64,000 nt of DNA from Atherix ibis (GCA_958298945.1 OY282607.1:52429020-52493019), one strand, 5' to 3'; positions 24,077-35,268 are shown, numbered from the stretch's first letter. Notes: generated by a model from the sequence alone, not told the origin. Made by a program: numbers and translations.

Positions 24077-24660
24077 CTTAAATTAAAAAATACCATGATT
24101 TTTCGTATATGTACACGAAATTTTCTGGCTTAAATTATTGCAGCAGCGGCGAGAAATCGTAACGCTTGCATACTTTTGTGTAAATTTTCTTATGTAGACA
24201 TGACACCCACTGACATCTAGTTTTCATAATAGAAATTTATTGAATTCCAAAAGCATAATTTATATTCATTTTAATTCGCTTATTGGAAACAAAAATACAA
24301 TTTAAACACAATGACAGGTAATGTTTATTTTTTGTACAATCTTTCGATATGAAATGGAATTGTATTTTAGATTTATTATTTATTTCGTAAATATCAATTA
24401 ATTATCAAGCGCCTCAATTTTGTAAACTTTCGGAGAGTTTAAAAAAAAACGCCATTCTCCTTGAAAGTCTCCATGAACCGCTATCCATACCGAAATGTTT
24501 GTATACTTTTGTTGTTTTCAAAGTGGTTATTTTGGGACTTATCGGAAAGTGCAAGTAAAAGGGTAGTTTCTATCTTTTTAAATATTTACGCAAAAAGTAA
24601 GTATTTATATGAATAGTTATTTTGTTGATAACATTTAATAGGAAGTTTTTATTTCAGAAA

Positions 24661-24700
24661 ATGAACTGTTTTATAAAGGGTTTCTATTATTCGGTAAGTT
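24661..24700 (+). pseudogene. possible N-terminal exon remnant in H copy 1
   Basis: After a TTTATTTCAG splice-acceptor-like string, the sequence reads M-N-C-F-I-K-G and then FYYS before a GTAAGT donor-like site. Compared with H4 it has a 34-base deletion that removes the second cysteine of the C-x4-C pair. It has no coding capacity left. Confidence 0.3.
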
Positions 24701-25761
24701 GACATCTTCATTTTTACTAGAGAAATTAACACAAATTTAGTTTATGATATGCTTAAATGTCTTTTAATGATTTGTTTTGTCCAAAAAGTGGTTAAAAAGT
24801 GAAAAGGTCGTCATTCAATAAATGTAAACAAATATGATGTTGACAGTTCACTGTTTACGAGAAAATAGTTCAGTGCTGGTGTACGTAAAGTGTGTGTAAG
24901 AAAATTTAAGGGAACGAATTTTTCAGTCTGTTTTCCATTGCCGTTTTCATTGTGTTAAAATAAATAAAGTATATTAAGTAGCCTTATTATTTAAATAAAT
25001 TTGGTGCTTTTGTATTGCTCTATTAGACCATTTTGTACGGCATTTACTAAATAATAATGTTTTCAATTTTTTTTCGAATATTAGTTGCTAATTATTTAAG
25101 TACATTAAATTTTCCTCCTTATAATTTTGTTTTAAAGCATTTGCTATAATTTTGTATATAATTAACTTCTATTTTATTAAGAATTTGATGTAATTAATAT
25201 TTTATTTTTTAATTTAATTTAAATGCACAATGTCTATTTAAATTCACAAACACACATTTATATTATAAAGAAGCTTTTTGGTATCTACAAATGCTTGTTT
25301 AACATTAAAATTTTTATTTACTCAGTTGTGGTGTGGTTCTAATTTCTACATTATACAGTCATACACCGCACTTATGTACACTTTGGGACCGGAGCGTGTA
25401 CGTAAAACGAAAATGTACGTAAAGCGAAACTACTGCTTTTATTGATGAATATGTATGTTTGAAACAAACTAAAACAATAAGTATATAAATAAAAAGAAAA
25501 AGAGGGATATATGTATGTAGTTTTACACTTTTATTTCATACGTTTATATTTTTTTAATGCTATATTTAACGTGTATAACAAAAAAAAACAAAAAACAAAT
25601 TCATATACATACATATTAAACAAAACTTAAAAAATAAACATAAACTTCAAAATTCAACAATATGTACTACATATTTAAATATAGAATTCAATTGGTATAA
25701 TGTTGTAATTCAAATTAAATTGCTCGATGACGTAGAGAATGATGTATCATCTTCATAAGTG

Positions 25762-26038
25762 CGAGCGAAGATAAATTTTAACGCGCTCTCCACACTCTCT
25801 CATTTAGCGCAGCTAAACGAGAGTGAAACACAAACGTCAAAATTTAGCTAGCATTTATCTTTGATTATTGTTCCGTGCATTTAATTGTAGCGAAAACCAA
25901 AGTGAAATCGCGTGGAGACTTGTCAATGGAGACTTTGTTTTCACTCTCGAGCTGCGTACTGCCCGGCGAAATCGTGAGCTAAATTTTTCGTTTTCGATTT
26001 AGCTAGCTAAAAATCGTATGAAAATTTATCTTAGCTCG
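25762..26038. mobile_element. possible MITE in the Tigger 3' region
   Basis: 18-bp arms at 25762-25779 (CGAGCGAAGATAAATTTT) and 26021-26038 (AAAATTTATCTTAGCTCG) are inverted repeats with one mismatch. The 240-bp interior is richer in GC than its host and has smaller palindromes (TTAGCTAGCTAA and AGTGAAA pairs). No target duplication can be defined, so it could also be a structured part of the Tigger 3' UTR. Confidence 0.45.
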
Positions 26039-26532
26039 AGCTGCATACCAGGCTTTAGTCAGGAGATGTACATGAACTTATTGAAAAAGTCTTGCGACTT
26101 CCTGAAGTGGATGCCAAATTACGATTTTCTTTTGATTTTGAGCTAGGTGATATAGTTTTTGTAGCAAAAAAATCTTTTAAAGAGCTTTGTTTACTATGTT
26201 TTTTCATTTCCCTGTATAATTCTGAATAACAGGAATATGCGTCCATAATGTCTTTGTTAACCTTTAAACTCCTCTCAAAATCTGGATCGTATTTTTCAAA
26301 AAGAGCCAATCCATTTTGAAAACATTGGAAAGCATCTGATAAAATTTTGGATGTTAGTCCTTCGGATTGAGTGGATTTTTCTGCGACATTGCATACTAAA
26401 TTTTCAGGTTGTATCTGTTCATTTAATTCTAAAAGATCTTCATTGTTGAGAGGTTTATCGTAGGATGCTATAAGTTCAACTACATCATTTGAATCTACTT
26501 CCAACTCTAGATGTTACGCCATATCTATAATA

Positions 26533-27856
26533 CGAGGGTCGTTCAATAAGTCCTTAGAAAATCCGAGAAATTGCAATCGTAGTGTCGGTAAAGATTTTTT
26601 TTAGTAAGTAGCATTATCGACAGGACAGCTGTCAAAATTGTCAGCTCGATCCATAGCGTAGGTCAATTTCTATCGTCGATTAAAGTTAACGACATTTATT
26701 TGTGCATAACAATGGAAAAAAGCGAGTTTAGGGCTGTCGTCAAACATCTCCATTTGAAAGGCTTAATCCGGAAAAAATCAAAGCCGAGTTGGATGCAGTT
26801 CATGGCACATCTGTACCTGTGTTTGCGACGTTTTACAATTGAGTGAATGAATTTAAACGTGGCCGTTCATCCACAAAAGATGAACATCGTTCAGGACGCC
26901 CAGTTGAGGTGTCTACTCCTGAAATCATCGACAAAATCCACGATCTGATTTTGAACGGTCGGCGAATTAAAGTGCGCGAATTAGTTGAGGCCACGGGCAT
27001 ATCACAAGGTACAGTCGCTTCAATTTTGCATGAAAAATTGTCTGTGAAAAAAATTTCGGCAAGATGGGTGCCGCGTTTGCTCTCAGAGGAGAATAAGCGC
27101 AATCGTGTAGTGGACTCTGAGGCTATGTTGGCACTCTTTCATCGCAATCCTGCCAAATTCCTTCGTCGATATGTCACTGTGCACGAAACCTGGATACACT
27201 ACTACACTCCAGAAACGAAGAGACAGTCATCACAGTGGATTTTCAAGAACGCAAAAACTGTGCCATTTTCAAGAACGCAAAAACGGGCTCCGAAGAACGC
27301 AAAAACTGTGCCATCGGCCGGCAAGGTGATGGCCACGGTCATTTGGGATTCGCAGGGCATCATTTTTATCGACTACTTGGAAAAAGGAAAAACAATAACA
27401 GGAGCGTATTACGCGTCGTTATTGCAACGGTTGAGCGAGGAAATCAAAGAGAAACGCCCCCATCTGAAGAAGAAAAAAATCCTCTTGCATCAGGACAATG
27501 CGCGTGTGCACACCTGCGCTGTTTTCATGGCCAAAATTGTGGAATTGAGAATGGAATTGTTGCAGCATCCCGCTTATTCACCAGATTTGGCCCCGAGTGA
27601 CTATTTTCTTTTCCCCAATCTGAAGAAATGGCTTGGGGGACGACGGTTCACTTCCAACGAGGACGTCATTGCTCAAACGGATGAGTATTTTGCAGAACTT
27701 CCGAAATCTTATTTTTTGGACGGGATAAAAATTTTGGGAAAACGGTTGGAAAAGTGTATGGAGCTAAAAGAAGATTATGTTGAAAAATAAAAATTTTTTT
27801 TCTTTAAAAAACAGTTTTTTCCCATCTTTTTCTAAGGATTTATTGAACGACCCTCG
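26533..27856 (+). mobile_element. mariner family C, copy 1 (irritans-like)
   Basis: Complete 1,324-bp element with TIRs CGAGGGTCGTTCAATAAGTC and its inverse, flanked by TA at 26531-26532 and 27857-27858. It sits inside the Tigger transposase C-terminal coding region. When it is removed, the Tigger reading frame AEIIC continues towards DMA/HLELEVDSNDVVE. Confidence 0.92.
26712..27790 (+). pseudogene. mariner transposase pseudogene (family C copy 1)
   Basis: The start ATG at 26712 reads MEKSEFRAVVKHLHLKG. A one-base deletion near 26766 then shifts the frame, and the codon for the conserved Trp before VNEFKRG is TGA (26840). From there 316 codons are open to the stop at 27790. The linker RWVPRLL and the DDE domain are present, but the first catalytic Asp is His (TVHETW, normally TVDETW). 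The second (HQDNARVH) and third (PDLAPSD) remain with 34-residue spacing. A ~30-bp in-frame insertion at about 27245-27275 repeats the NAKTVP segment. Clear irritans-group resemblance (SAGKVMATV, FIDYLEKGKTI). Confidence 0.9.
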
Positions 27857-28722
27857 TATTGCAAATGATTTCAGCGTTATTATCTTCGCAATCTTCCCTA
27901 TCTTTTGGCTCCTGCGGAAATAATTTATTCCAGGCGTCTTTCATTGTAGAAACTGAAATATCATTCCAGGTGTCTCGAATTGTTTTTATGCAATCTAAAA
28001 TATTGTATTCCGCCCAAACTTTTTTTAAAACTTACCTACCTGAACCTCCTTTACTGTCAATTGCAGCAATTATTTTACTGAATGTATTTTTTAAATAGTT
28101 CAGTTTAAATGACGCGATAACATACTGGTCCATGGGTTGAAGGATAGATGTGGTGTTTGGAGGTAAAAATTCAACTCGAATATTATCGTTGCCTAAATTT
28201 TGCAGATGACCGGGAGCATTATCGATAACTAATAAAGTTTTATACGGTATTTTTCTGCTTCTATAATATTCCTTAACTTCAGCCGTAAAATATTTGTTAA
28301 ACCATTCCTCAAAAATATATGCAGTAACCCATGCTTTAGGGTTAGATCTATAGTAGACTGGCAATTTATCTTTCGAATAGTTCTTTAACGCTCTAGGGTT
28401 TTTATAGCGATGCAAAAGCATGGGTTTAAGTTTATACGTTCCTGCGGCATTACCACCTAATAAAAGAGTAATTTTCTCTTTGGCTACTTTATATCCTGGC
28501 ATAGTCTTTTCTTCTTTAGAAATAAAAGTTCTAGTTGGTATCTTCTTCCAAAAAAGACCTGTCTCATCAATATTAAAAATTTGGTCCTTTGTATATCCTC
28601 CTTCTTTCACAATTTTTGTGAGTTTTCCTGGATATATTTTTGCAGCCTCAACATCTGCAGCCGCTGCTTCACCGGTGACTTTAATGTTGTGTAAGTTGGA
28701 TCTGTTTTTGAATCGATGAAAC

Positions 28723-30490
28723 CTTAGATTAAAGAAGTACTGGATAGGCCTCTACACAAAAATTCTGTCCAAATTTTGTTGGCAATACATTCATAGAACG
28801 CACACACATGCAATACAACAGAAACGGCGTAAATCATTGGGGGCCAATTTAAAAGTTCAGTATGCGATTGAAGCGGTTCGTTTAAAACCATTTTTCATGT
28901 GTGATATCATTTACACATACACGTATGCGTAAAGAAGCGGATTTTTTAATATTGCGGGTCTTGTTTGATGGAATTAGTTTTGTAAATATGCAATAAAACA
29001 CAGTATTCTATTTTTAAATATTTATTTATTTATTATGTATTTTCATTTTATTTATTTCACTGTATATTATTTATTAAAACAGAATTTTTAAAGTGGGGAA
29101 TAGTATATAAAAATATGAATTATAAGTTATTTGATTATATGAAAGCAATTATGTGCACAATAAGATATTTATCGTATACAACATTAAAGGAAATGCTTTT
29201 AAACTAAATTACAAGATGAAAAATTTAATGTACTTAAAAAATTAATAACTAATATTCTAAGAAAAAAGAAAACAATATTATTTTCCATTCTAAAAATGCA
29301 AAATTAATGGTAATTTAAATAGGCATGTGCAATACACAGTATTCTATTTTAAAATATTATTTATGTATTTATTTCAATATATATTATTTATTTTAACATA
29401 ATTATAAAGTGTGGAAGAGTATATAAAAATAAAAATTGCAAGTTATTTGATTATATGAAAACAATTATGTGTACAAATTTAAATTAATTTCAAAAATACA
29501 TAATGAATTAAATGAGAAAATGTGATATTTTGTTTATGTTGAAATCAAACCACACCGCAACTTATTAAATATAAATTTTAATCTTAAACAAGCATAAGTA
29601 CCATAGATGGAAAAACCTTAATTATAATATAAATGTGTGTTTATGAATGGAAATGGTAATTTAAATAGGCATTGTGCATTTAAATTAAATTAAAAAATAA
29701 AGCATTAATTACATAGAACATTACAATACATGAAGTTCTTGATAATATATAAGTTAATCGTATACAACATTAAAAGAAATGCTTTAAAACAAAAATAGAA
29801 AATGAAAAATTTAATGTACTTAAATAATTAATAACTTATATTCTAAAAAAAATGAAAACAATATTATTTAGTAAATGCATTATAATATGGTCTAATAGAG
29901 CAATCAAAACAAATTTATTTAAATAATAAGCTTACCGAAGAATAAACTTTATTTATTATAACACAATGAAAACAACAATGGAAAATAGACAGAAAAATTC
30001 GGTCCCTTAAACTTTCTTACACACACTTTATGTACACCGGCACTGTACTATTTTATAGTAAACATTGAACTGTCAACATCGGATTCACAAATGACAAAGC
30101 TAACCCCCCAAGTCTCCACTTTCATGGAGAATTAAAGTTTTCAAACTCTCCGAAAGTCTACAAAATTGAGGCGCTTTATATTTGATTGATATTTACGAAA
30201 TGTATAATAAACCTAAAATAGAATTCCATTTCGTATCAAAAGATTGTACAAAAAATAAAAATGACCTATCATTGTATTTAAATTGTATTTTTGTTTCCAG
30301 TAAGTGAATTAAAATAAATATAAATTATGCTTTTGCAATTAAATAAATTTACATTACGACACATAGATGGCAGTGGGTGTCATGTCTACATAAAAATTTT
30401 TTGACAGTCATATCCCCCTAGTAAATATTTGTACACAAAATTGCGTATACATATACGGTAAGGGCCTATCCAGGTATTCTTTAATCTAAG
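28723..30490 (-). mobile_element. non-autonomous element H, copy 2 (reverse orientation)
   Basis: 1,768 bp, beginning CTTAGATTAAAGAAGTACTG and ending with the inverse terminus TCTTTAATCTAAG. It is flanked by a perfect 8-bp duplication GATGAAAC (28715-28722 and 30491-30498). The interior is almost the same as H copy 3 read in reverse. It lies in the Tigger transposase gene between codons of GWFHRF. It has no coding capacity. Confidence 0.93.
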
Positions 30491-31680
30491 GATGAAACCA
30501 TCCACAACTAGCACAAAGTTTAGTCTCGTTTGCGCCTTTTTTAACTTTTAAACAAGCTTTGCGCTTTACTTTGAATAATTGCCTGAGTTAAGGGTAGGTG
30601 TTGTTTTGTTTGATTTTCTATCCAGATAACTAGTAATTTCTCCATATCTGCAACAAGACCGTGTTGTTTTCTTATGATGGCACTATTTATTGGTGTAGCA
30701 TTTTTCACTTCAAAAAGAATTTTATCTTTGTTCTTGACTACAGTGTTTATAGTAGAACGTTTCAAACCTAGTTGGCGGGCTACTTCAGCTTGAGGAAGCT
30801 CCGTCATCGCACATTCTAATTATCTTAACTTTGGCTTTCAGCGAAAGAACATTTCGAGTTTTTTTTACTTTTTTATCTGCCATTTTCTTTACAAAATTTT
30901 TTATTTTAAGAATTTTAAAAAAAAATTACACGTATTTCTACTTAGTATGCAAGTTAATATTTCATAGAATTATTGTTCAAAAAAAAAACTATTCATAAAT
31001 CAAAACAGAAAATTTTATTCTTTTTTGATTTATGTTATTCTAGTACATAATTTTTTTTCTCTATAAATTGCAAAACAAGAAAAAATGTAAGTAAAAAAAT
31101 GTACTTGTACGTAAGTGTGAATCATTGTACGTATAATGGGCAAATGGGGACAAAAATGAGATGTACGTAAGGGCGAGTGTACGTAAAACAAGTGTACGTA
31201 ACACTGGGTATGACTGTATTCGTATCACATTCTCTCATTTAATTCATTTTGTATTTTTGGAATGGATTTTTATTTGTGCAAATAATTGTGTTGATATAAT
31301 TAAAAAACTTACAATTTATATTTTTTAATGCTCTTCCACTTTATAATTCTGTTTTAATAAATAATATATAGTGAAATAAATAAATAAATAATATTTTAAA
31401 ATAGAATACTGTGTTTTATTGCAAATTTTCAAAACTAATTCCATCAAACAACAAAATGCGCAATATTAAAAAATTTATTTGTTTACGCTTAATTGACATA
31501 ACATATCAAAATGGCTTTAAACGAAGCGCTTCAATCGTTTACTGAAGTTTAAAATTGGCCCCTAATGATGTACGCCGTTTCTGTTATTTTGTATGTGTGC
31601 GCTTTCTACGAATGTATTGCTAACAAAATTCGGCCACAATTTTTGTGTAGAGGCCTATACTGTTCTTCTAGACGAATCAA

Positions 31681-32842
31681 AATAAACTTCATCGAAAAAC
31701 GTATCAAAAACTGAGCGCCTACCTCAAATATCAAAAAAATTAGAATAATAAAATTACTTTCATTTAAATAAATTATGGAAAATTTTCTCTACTCAAACAA
31801 GTACATTACGATTACTATTCAGAATGACACTCCTCGATTCCACCTCATTGCATCCTAAATTAATTTTCTGCTTTTAATGCAAGAAGTTTCAGTTCTTCAA
31901 ACTTTTTTTTCTGATTTTAGACATTAGACATTATTATTAATAGCCGAGTTTAGTCTTTATGAATTTTAATAGATTTTATGACAGTTATAGAAGAGAGAGA
32001 GAACAATATATTCAATGTACGAATAGCTAGAAAACCACTTATTTCTCTTACTTTATCCTAACTAAATGCACCCTTATTTAAAGATTAGCAAGTAATTTGG
32101 GGGCATATATAAATTTTGAAATTATGCAATCCACACCACGATTAGATTAGAAAGATACTTGCAATCAAGTTTCGTTCGCTTTGAAAAAGATACTCTTTCA
32201 GTTTAACTTAGCGGAGTGTGGCTACGATTACAGTGGACCAAGTGGCGTATGGTCGATTGTTTGTAAAATTAAATTGCGCTGCGACATGGAAATGCAATTA
32301 CTCATGCACCAACTTGTATAGGAAAAATTACCCCCTACGGTGATTTTCCAAGTCCATCCATATTCCAAACAATGATATATGCGCGTTCGAAGAGATGTAA
32401 GTGGAAAATATGAAGGATCATAAAAAAATCCCCTTTGTCCAATGTACTACGACATGTAGAAAATTTTCAATAACAAAAAAAATCTTAACACAGTTGCTAA
32501 TTGCTTTTCGGTTATGCCTATTAAGATATTATTAAATCTTGCCACAAACATTTTATAACTTTGATTATTTAATTATTATTTATAACTTATTTGCAAATTA
32601 TTTATGTAGTTTCTGAAAGCAGAGGATTGTATTTGAAAGTGTTAATATTCTTTTTTAATTAATTTAATTAAGATTATTTTTTTAATAGAATTATGGAAAA
32701 TTGACTTTTTTTTTGTTAACATTTCAAGTAACATTAGTACTGAAATTTATATTCTAAGCGCCACGATACTAAAAAGGCCATTTCGTGATAAAGGAGATAT
32801 CGAGATAAGGAAATTTAAGTAGAAATGGGAATTAGCATAGGA
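31681..32842. other. AT-rich DNA without recognisable gene
   Basis: I see nothing supportable between the end of H copy 1 and the tRNA-like sequence. Confidence 0.45.
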
Positions 32843-32910
32843 CCATGCCTTAGTGAAATTCGAACCCACAACCCGTTGGATGGTAAACCAGTATGCTAAC
32901 GACTATGCAT
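32843..32910 (-). repeat. tRNA-like sequence, probable SINE head remnant
   Basis: The minus strand has an A-box-like TAGTCGTTAGCATACTGG and, about 33 bases on, a B-box GGGTTCGAATTTC, the two internal RNA polymerase III promoter elements. A possible anticodon loop ATCCAAC can be drawn, but the anticodon stem and the acceptor stem do not pair properly, so this is not a functional tRNA gene. A tRNA-derived SINE fragment is the simplest reading. Confidence 0.5.
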
Positions 32911-33067
32911 ACTAGTTTACCAATCATTAAAATTGTTAATACGAATCGTTGCTAATACTACAATTGGTATTCCGATGAAGAAATTCGTGCGAATCGGCAA
33001 TGCCAAAATTACTCTTACTTTAATAACATGGCCAATACCATTTTTCCGAACCCGCATTATATTGAGA

Positions 33068-33855
33068 ATAAGATTTTAGTTTGATCCAAAATACCCTTTG
33101 CCATCTTTCTGGTAGTAGCATGATTCCACGCTCATAAAATTTTTGTTCTTTGCTGGCAAAAAACTGATCCAAGTGATTTTTGACCTCCTGATTTGAATTA
33201 AACGTTTTACCGTATAGAAATTTTGTAGAGACCGGAACAAATGATAATCGGAAGGTGCTAGGTCTGGAGAGTATGGTGGGTGTGGAAGTATATCCCATCC
33301 AAACTCTAAAAGCTTTTGCCGAGTGGTCAAACTTGTATGTGGTTTCGCATTATCCTGTTGGAACACTATACCTTTCCTATTGACCAATTCTGACCTTTCT
33401 TCTTTAAGTGAACCATTCAATTTGTTCATCTGATGACACTTCAGAATAGATCGTTGTGTTACTCGGTAGAAGCTCAAAATAAACGATTTCTATGAAATCC
33501 CACCAAACAGATAGCATAACCTTTTTTTTATGAATATTGGCTTTCGAAGTGCTTTGAGCCGGTTCATCTTTTCTACTCCAGGATCTTTTGCGCTTAACAT
33601 TGTTGTAGACAACCTATTCATCGTCCTCAATGATGATGTGCTTCAAAAATGGATAATTTTCTTGGCGTTTGAGAAGCAAATCACAAACGTCAATGCGACA
33701 GTTTGTGATTTGCTTCTCAAACAAAGCAGATGGGTTCCTCATCTTCTTTTTCCGTAAGAAGATGAGGAACCCATCTGTCGAGCTTTGAGATTAAACCTAG
33801 CCGTTTCAAATGATCATGAATGATCGAATTCGATAAATATAATCGCTCAGCGATC
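33068..33855 (-). pseudogene. mariner transposase pseudogene (family A copy 3)
   Basis: The minus strand reads KLDIWV-type linker sequence, an altered first-Asp region, then in open frame 33076-33477 FQQDNAKPHTS (second Asp) and PYSPDLAPSDYHLF (third Asp, 34 residues on), continuing in another frame to LLPERWQRV. The first-Asp motif is damaged (the plus strand around 33620 reads ATCGTCCTCAATGATG where sister copies have the GDEKW codons). The palindromic insert at 33689-33748 breaks the linker. Dead copy. Confidence 0.8.
33667..33777. repeat. two adjacent 22-bp perfect inverted repeats
   Basis: Arms 33667-33688 and 33701-33722 (12-base loop) and arms 33727-33748 and 33756-33777 (7-base loop) are exact reverse complements. 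Both lie in a family A mariner. Sister copies have neither, so they are secondary inverted duplications. Confidence 0.9.
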
Positions 33856-33865
33856 TCTCAAGTTA

Positions 33866-35102
33866 CGAGGGTCGTTCAATAAGTCGATAGCATTATCGAC
33901 AAGAAAGCTGTCAAAATTTCAGCTCGATCCATAGCGTAGGTCAATTTCTATCGTCGATTAAAGTTAACGACATTTATTTGTGCATAACAATGGAAAAAAG
34001 CGAGTATAGGGCTGTCGTCAAACATCTCCATTTGAAAGGCTTAAGCCCGAAAGAAATTAAAGCCAAGTTGGATGTAGTTCATGGCACATCTGCACCTGTG
34101 TTTGCGACCGTTTACAATTGAGTGAATGAATTTAAACGTGGCCGTTCATCCACAAAAGATGAACATCATTCAGGACGCCCAGTTGAGGTGTCTTCTCCTG
34201 AAATCATCGACAACATCCACGATCTGATTTTGAACGATCGGCGAATTAAAGTGAGCGAATTAGTTGAGGCCACGGGCATATCACAAGGTACAGTCGCTTC
34301 AATTTTGCATGAAAAATTGTCTGTGAAAAAATTTCGGCAAGATGGGTGCCGCGTTTGCTCTCAGAGGAGAATAAGCGCAATCGTGTAGTGGACTCTGAAG
34401 CTATGTTGGCACTCTTTCATCGCAATCCTGCCGAATTCCTTCGTCGATATGTCACTGTAGAGGAAACCTGGATACACTACTACACTCCAGAAACGAAGAG
34501 ACAGTCATCACAGTGGATTTTCAAGGGTGAACGGGCTCCGAAGAAGGCAAAAACTGTGCCATCGGCCGGCAAGGTGATGGCCACGGTCTTTTGGGATTCG
34601 CAGGGCATCATTTTTATCGACTACTTGGAAAAAGGAAAAACAATAACAGGAGCGTATTACGCGTCGTTATTGCAATGGTTGAGCGAGGAAATCAAAGAGA
34701 AACGCCCCCATCTGAAGAAGAAAAAAATCCTCTTGTATCAGGACAATGCGCGTGTGCACACCTGCGTTGTTTCCATGGCCAAAATTGTGGAATTGAGAAT
34801 GGAATTGTTGCAGCATCCCGCTTATTCACCAGATTTGGCCCCGAGTGACTATTTTCTTTTCCCCAATCTGAAGAAATGGCTTGGTGGATGACGGTTCACT
34901 TCCAACGAGGACGTCATTGCTCAAACGGATGAGTATTTTGCAGAACTTCCGAAATCCTATTTTTTGGACGGGATAAAAATTTTGGAAAAACGGTTCGGAA
35001 AGTGTATAGAGCTAAAATGAGATTATGTTGAAAAATGAAATTTTTTTTTTTAAAAAAACAGTTTTTTCCATCTTTTTCTAAGGACTTATTGAACGACACT
35101 CG
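33866..35102 (+). mobile_element. mariner family C, copy 2
   Basis: TIRs CGAGGGTCGTTCAATAAGTC and its inverse (with one change, GACACTCG), flanked by TA at 33864-33865 and 35103-35104. Compared with copy 1 it lacks about 60 bp of 5' UTR just inside the left TIR. It lies in family A sequence on both sides. Confidence 0.92.
33990..35030 (+). pseudogene. mariner transposase pseudogene (family C copy 2)
   Basis: The ATG at 33990 reads MEKSEYRAVVKHLHLKG and stays in frame to VYN, where the conserved Trp codon is TGA (34119). It continues VNEFKRG to KLSVKK, then one A is missing from a run near 34334 (six instead of seven in copy 1), shifting the frame. The DDE part (34346 on) has Glu for the first Asp (TVEETW), an intact YQDNARVH and PDLAPSD, and a CGA-to-TGA stop at about 34888. 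Nearly identical elsewhere to copy 1, but broken at different points. Confidence 0.9.
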
Positions 35103-35104
35103 TA

Positions 35105-35268
35105 CTTTTCAAAAATGGATCATTTTTTTTCTTGGCGTTTGAGAAGCAAACCGTAAGAAGACGATTTGCATCAATTAATTCCTTTATTGTGTCTTCCTCA
35201 GAGATCAAAATTACCGGATCGAAATTTTGCAAACCAGTTTTGGCATTGGCGCTCAGTTTTGGCACTGG
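35105..35268 (-). mobile_element. mariner family A fragment right of family C copy 2
   Basis: It starts with the region around the codons for RQENDPFLK (plus strand AAAAATGGATCATTTT) and ends with the N-terminal FAKFRSGN and ERQCQ region, with internal deletions. Its first ~40 bases repeat sequence that already occurs at 33645-33680 in the part left of the insertion, so the two flanks are not simply two halves of one copy. Confidence 0.75.

Larger units (their letters stand above)
26055..30883 (-). pseudogene. Tigger/pogo transposase, broken by two insertions
   Basis: Read from right to left. The start MADKKVKKTRNVLSLKAK at 30883 and, after a frameshift, EVARQLGLKRSTINTVVK form the CENP-B-type helix-turn-helix, followed by LLVIWIENQTKQHLPL. 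H copy 2 interrupts CGWFHRF. The DDE domain resumes at 28714: NIDETGLFWKK (first Asp), LLVIDNAPGH (second) and NTTSILQPMDQ (third), with 30 residues between the last two as in Tigger elements. A stop follows SKGGSGR, then KVWAEYNILDCI to DNNAEIIC. The family C mariner splits the acidic C-terminus, which resumes at 26530 (DSNDVVELIASYD, SLKDFFATK) and ends at 26055. A stop and a frameshift add to the insertions, so it is dead. It is a DNA-cutting transposase by family. Confidence 0.9.
25356..31216 (-). mobile_element. pogo/Tigger-type DNA transposon with nested insertions
   Basis: The ends are CAGTCATAC (left, from 25356) and its inverse GTATGACTG (ending 31216), flanked by TA at 25354-25355 and 31217-31218. 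Tigger elements are known for CAGTCATAC-type ends and TA target sites. Subterminal regions on both sides carry repeats of GTACGTAAA, likely transposase-binding sites. The element is inserted in an H copy and is itself interrupted by a family C mariner (26533-27856) and by H copy 2 (28723-30490). Without these it would be about 2.8 kb. Confidence 0.92.
24077..31680 (+). mobile_element. non-autonomous element H, copy 1, split by Tigger
   Basis: The left part is 24077-25355 and the right part 31217-31680. Together they align with copy H4 (53663-55513) along their length, for example GTGTGGTTCTAATTT at the break and GTGTAGAGGCCTAT near the right end. The left end CTTAAATTAAAAAATACC is a decayed form of the family terminus and the right end is degenerate, so no target duplication can be read. 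The element was split at a TA when the Tigger transposon inserted. It carries a short possible exon remnant at 24661. Confidence 0.8.
33060..33863 (-). mobile_element. mariner family A, copy 3 (main part)
   Basis: The minus-strand transposase sequence spans the C-terminus (ERWQRVF, left) to the start of the N-terminal domain near 33860. There the family C copy 2 inserts at TA. No left TIR is present. Within it, 33667-33777 contains two adjacent 22-bp perfect inverted repeats that replace normal sequence. Confidence 0.8.

Noticed and set aside
32843..32910. Functional tRNA gene (possible CCA anticodon)
   Set aside because: The anticodon and acceptor stems do not pair. Only the A and B boxes are convincing.
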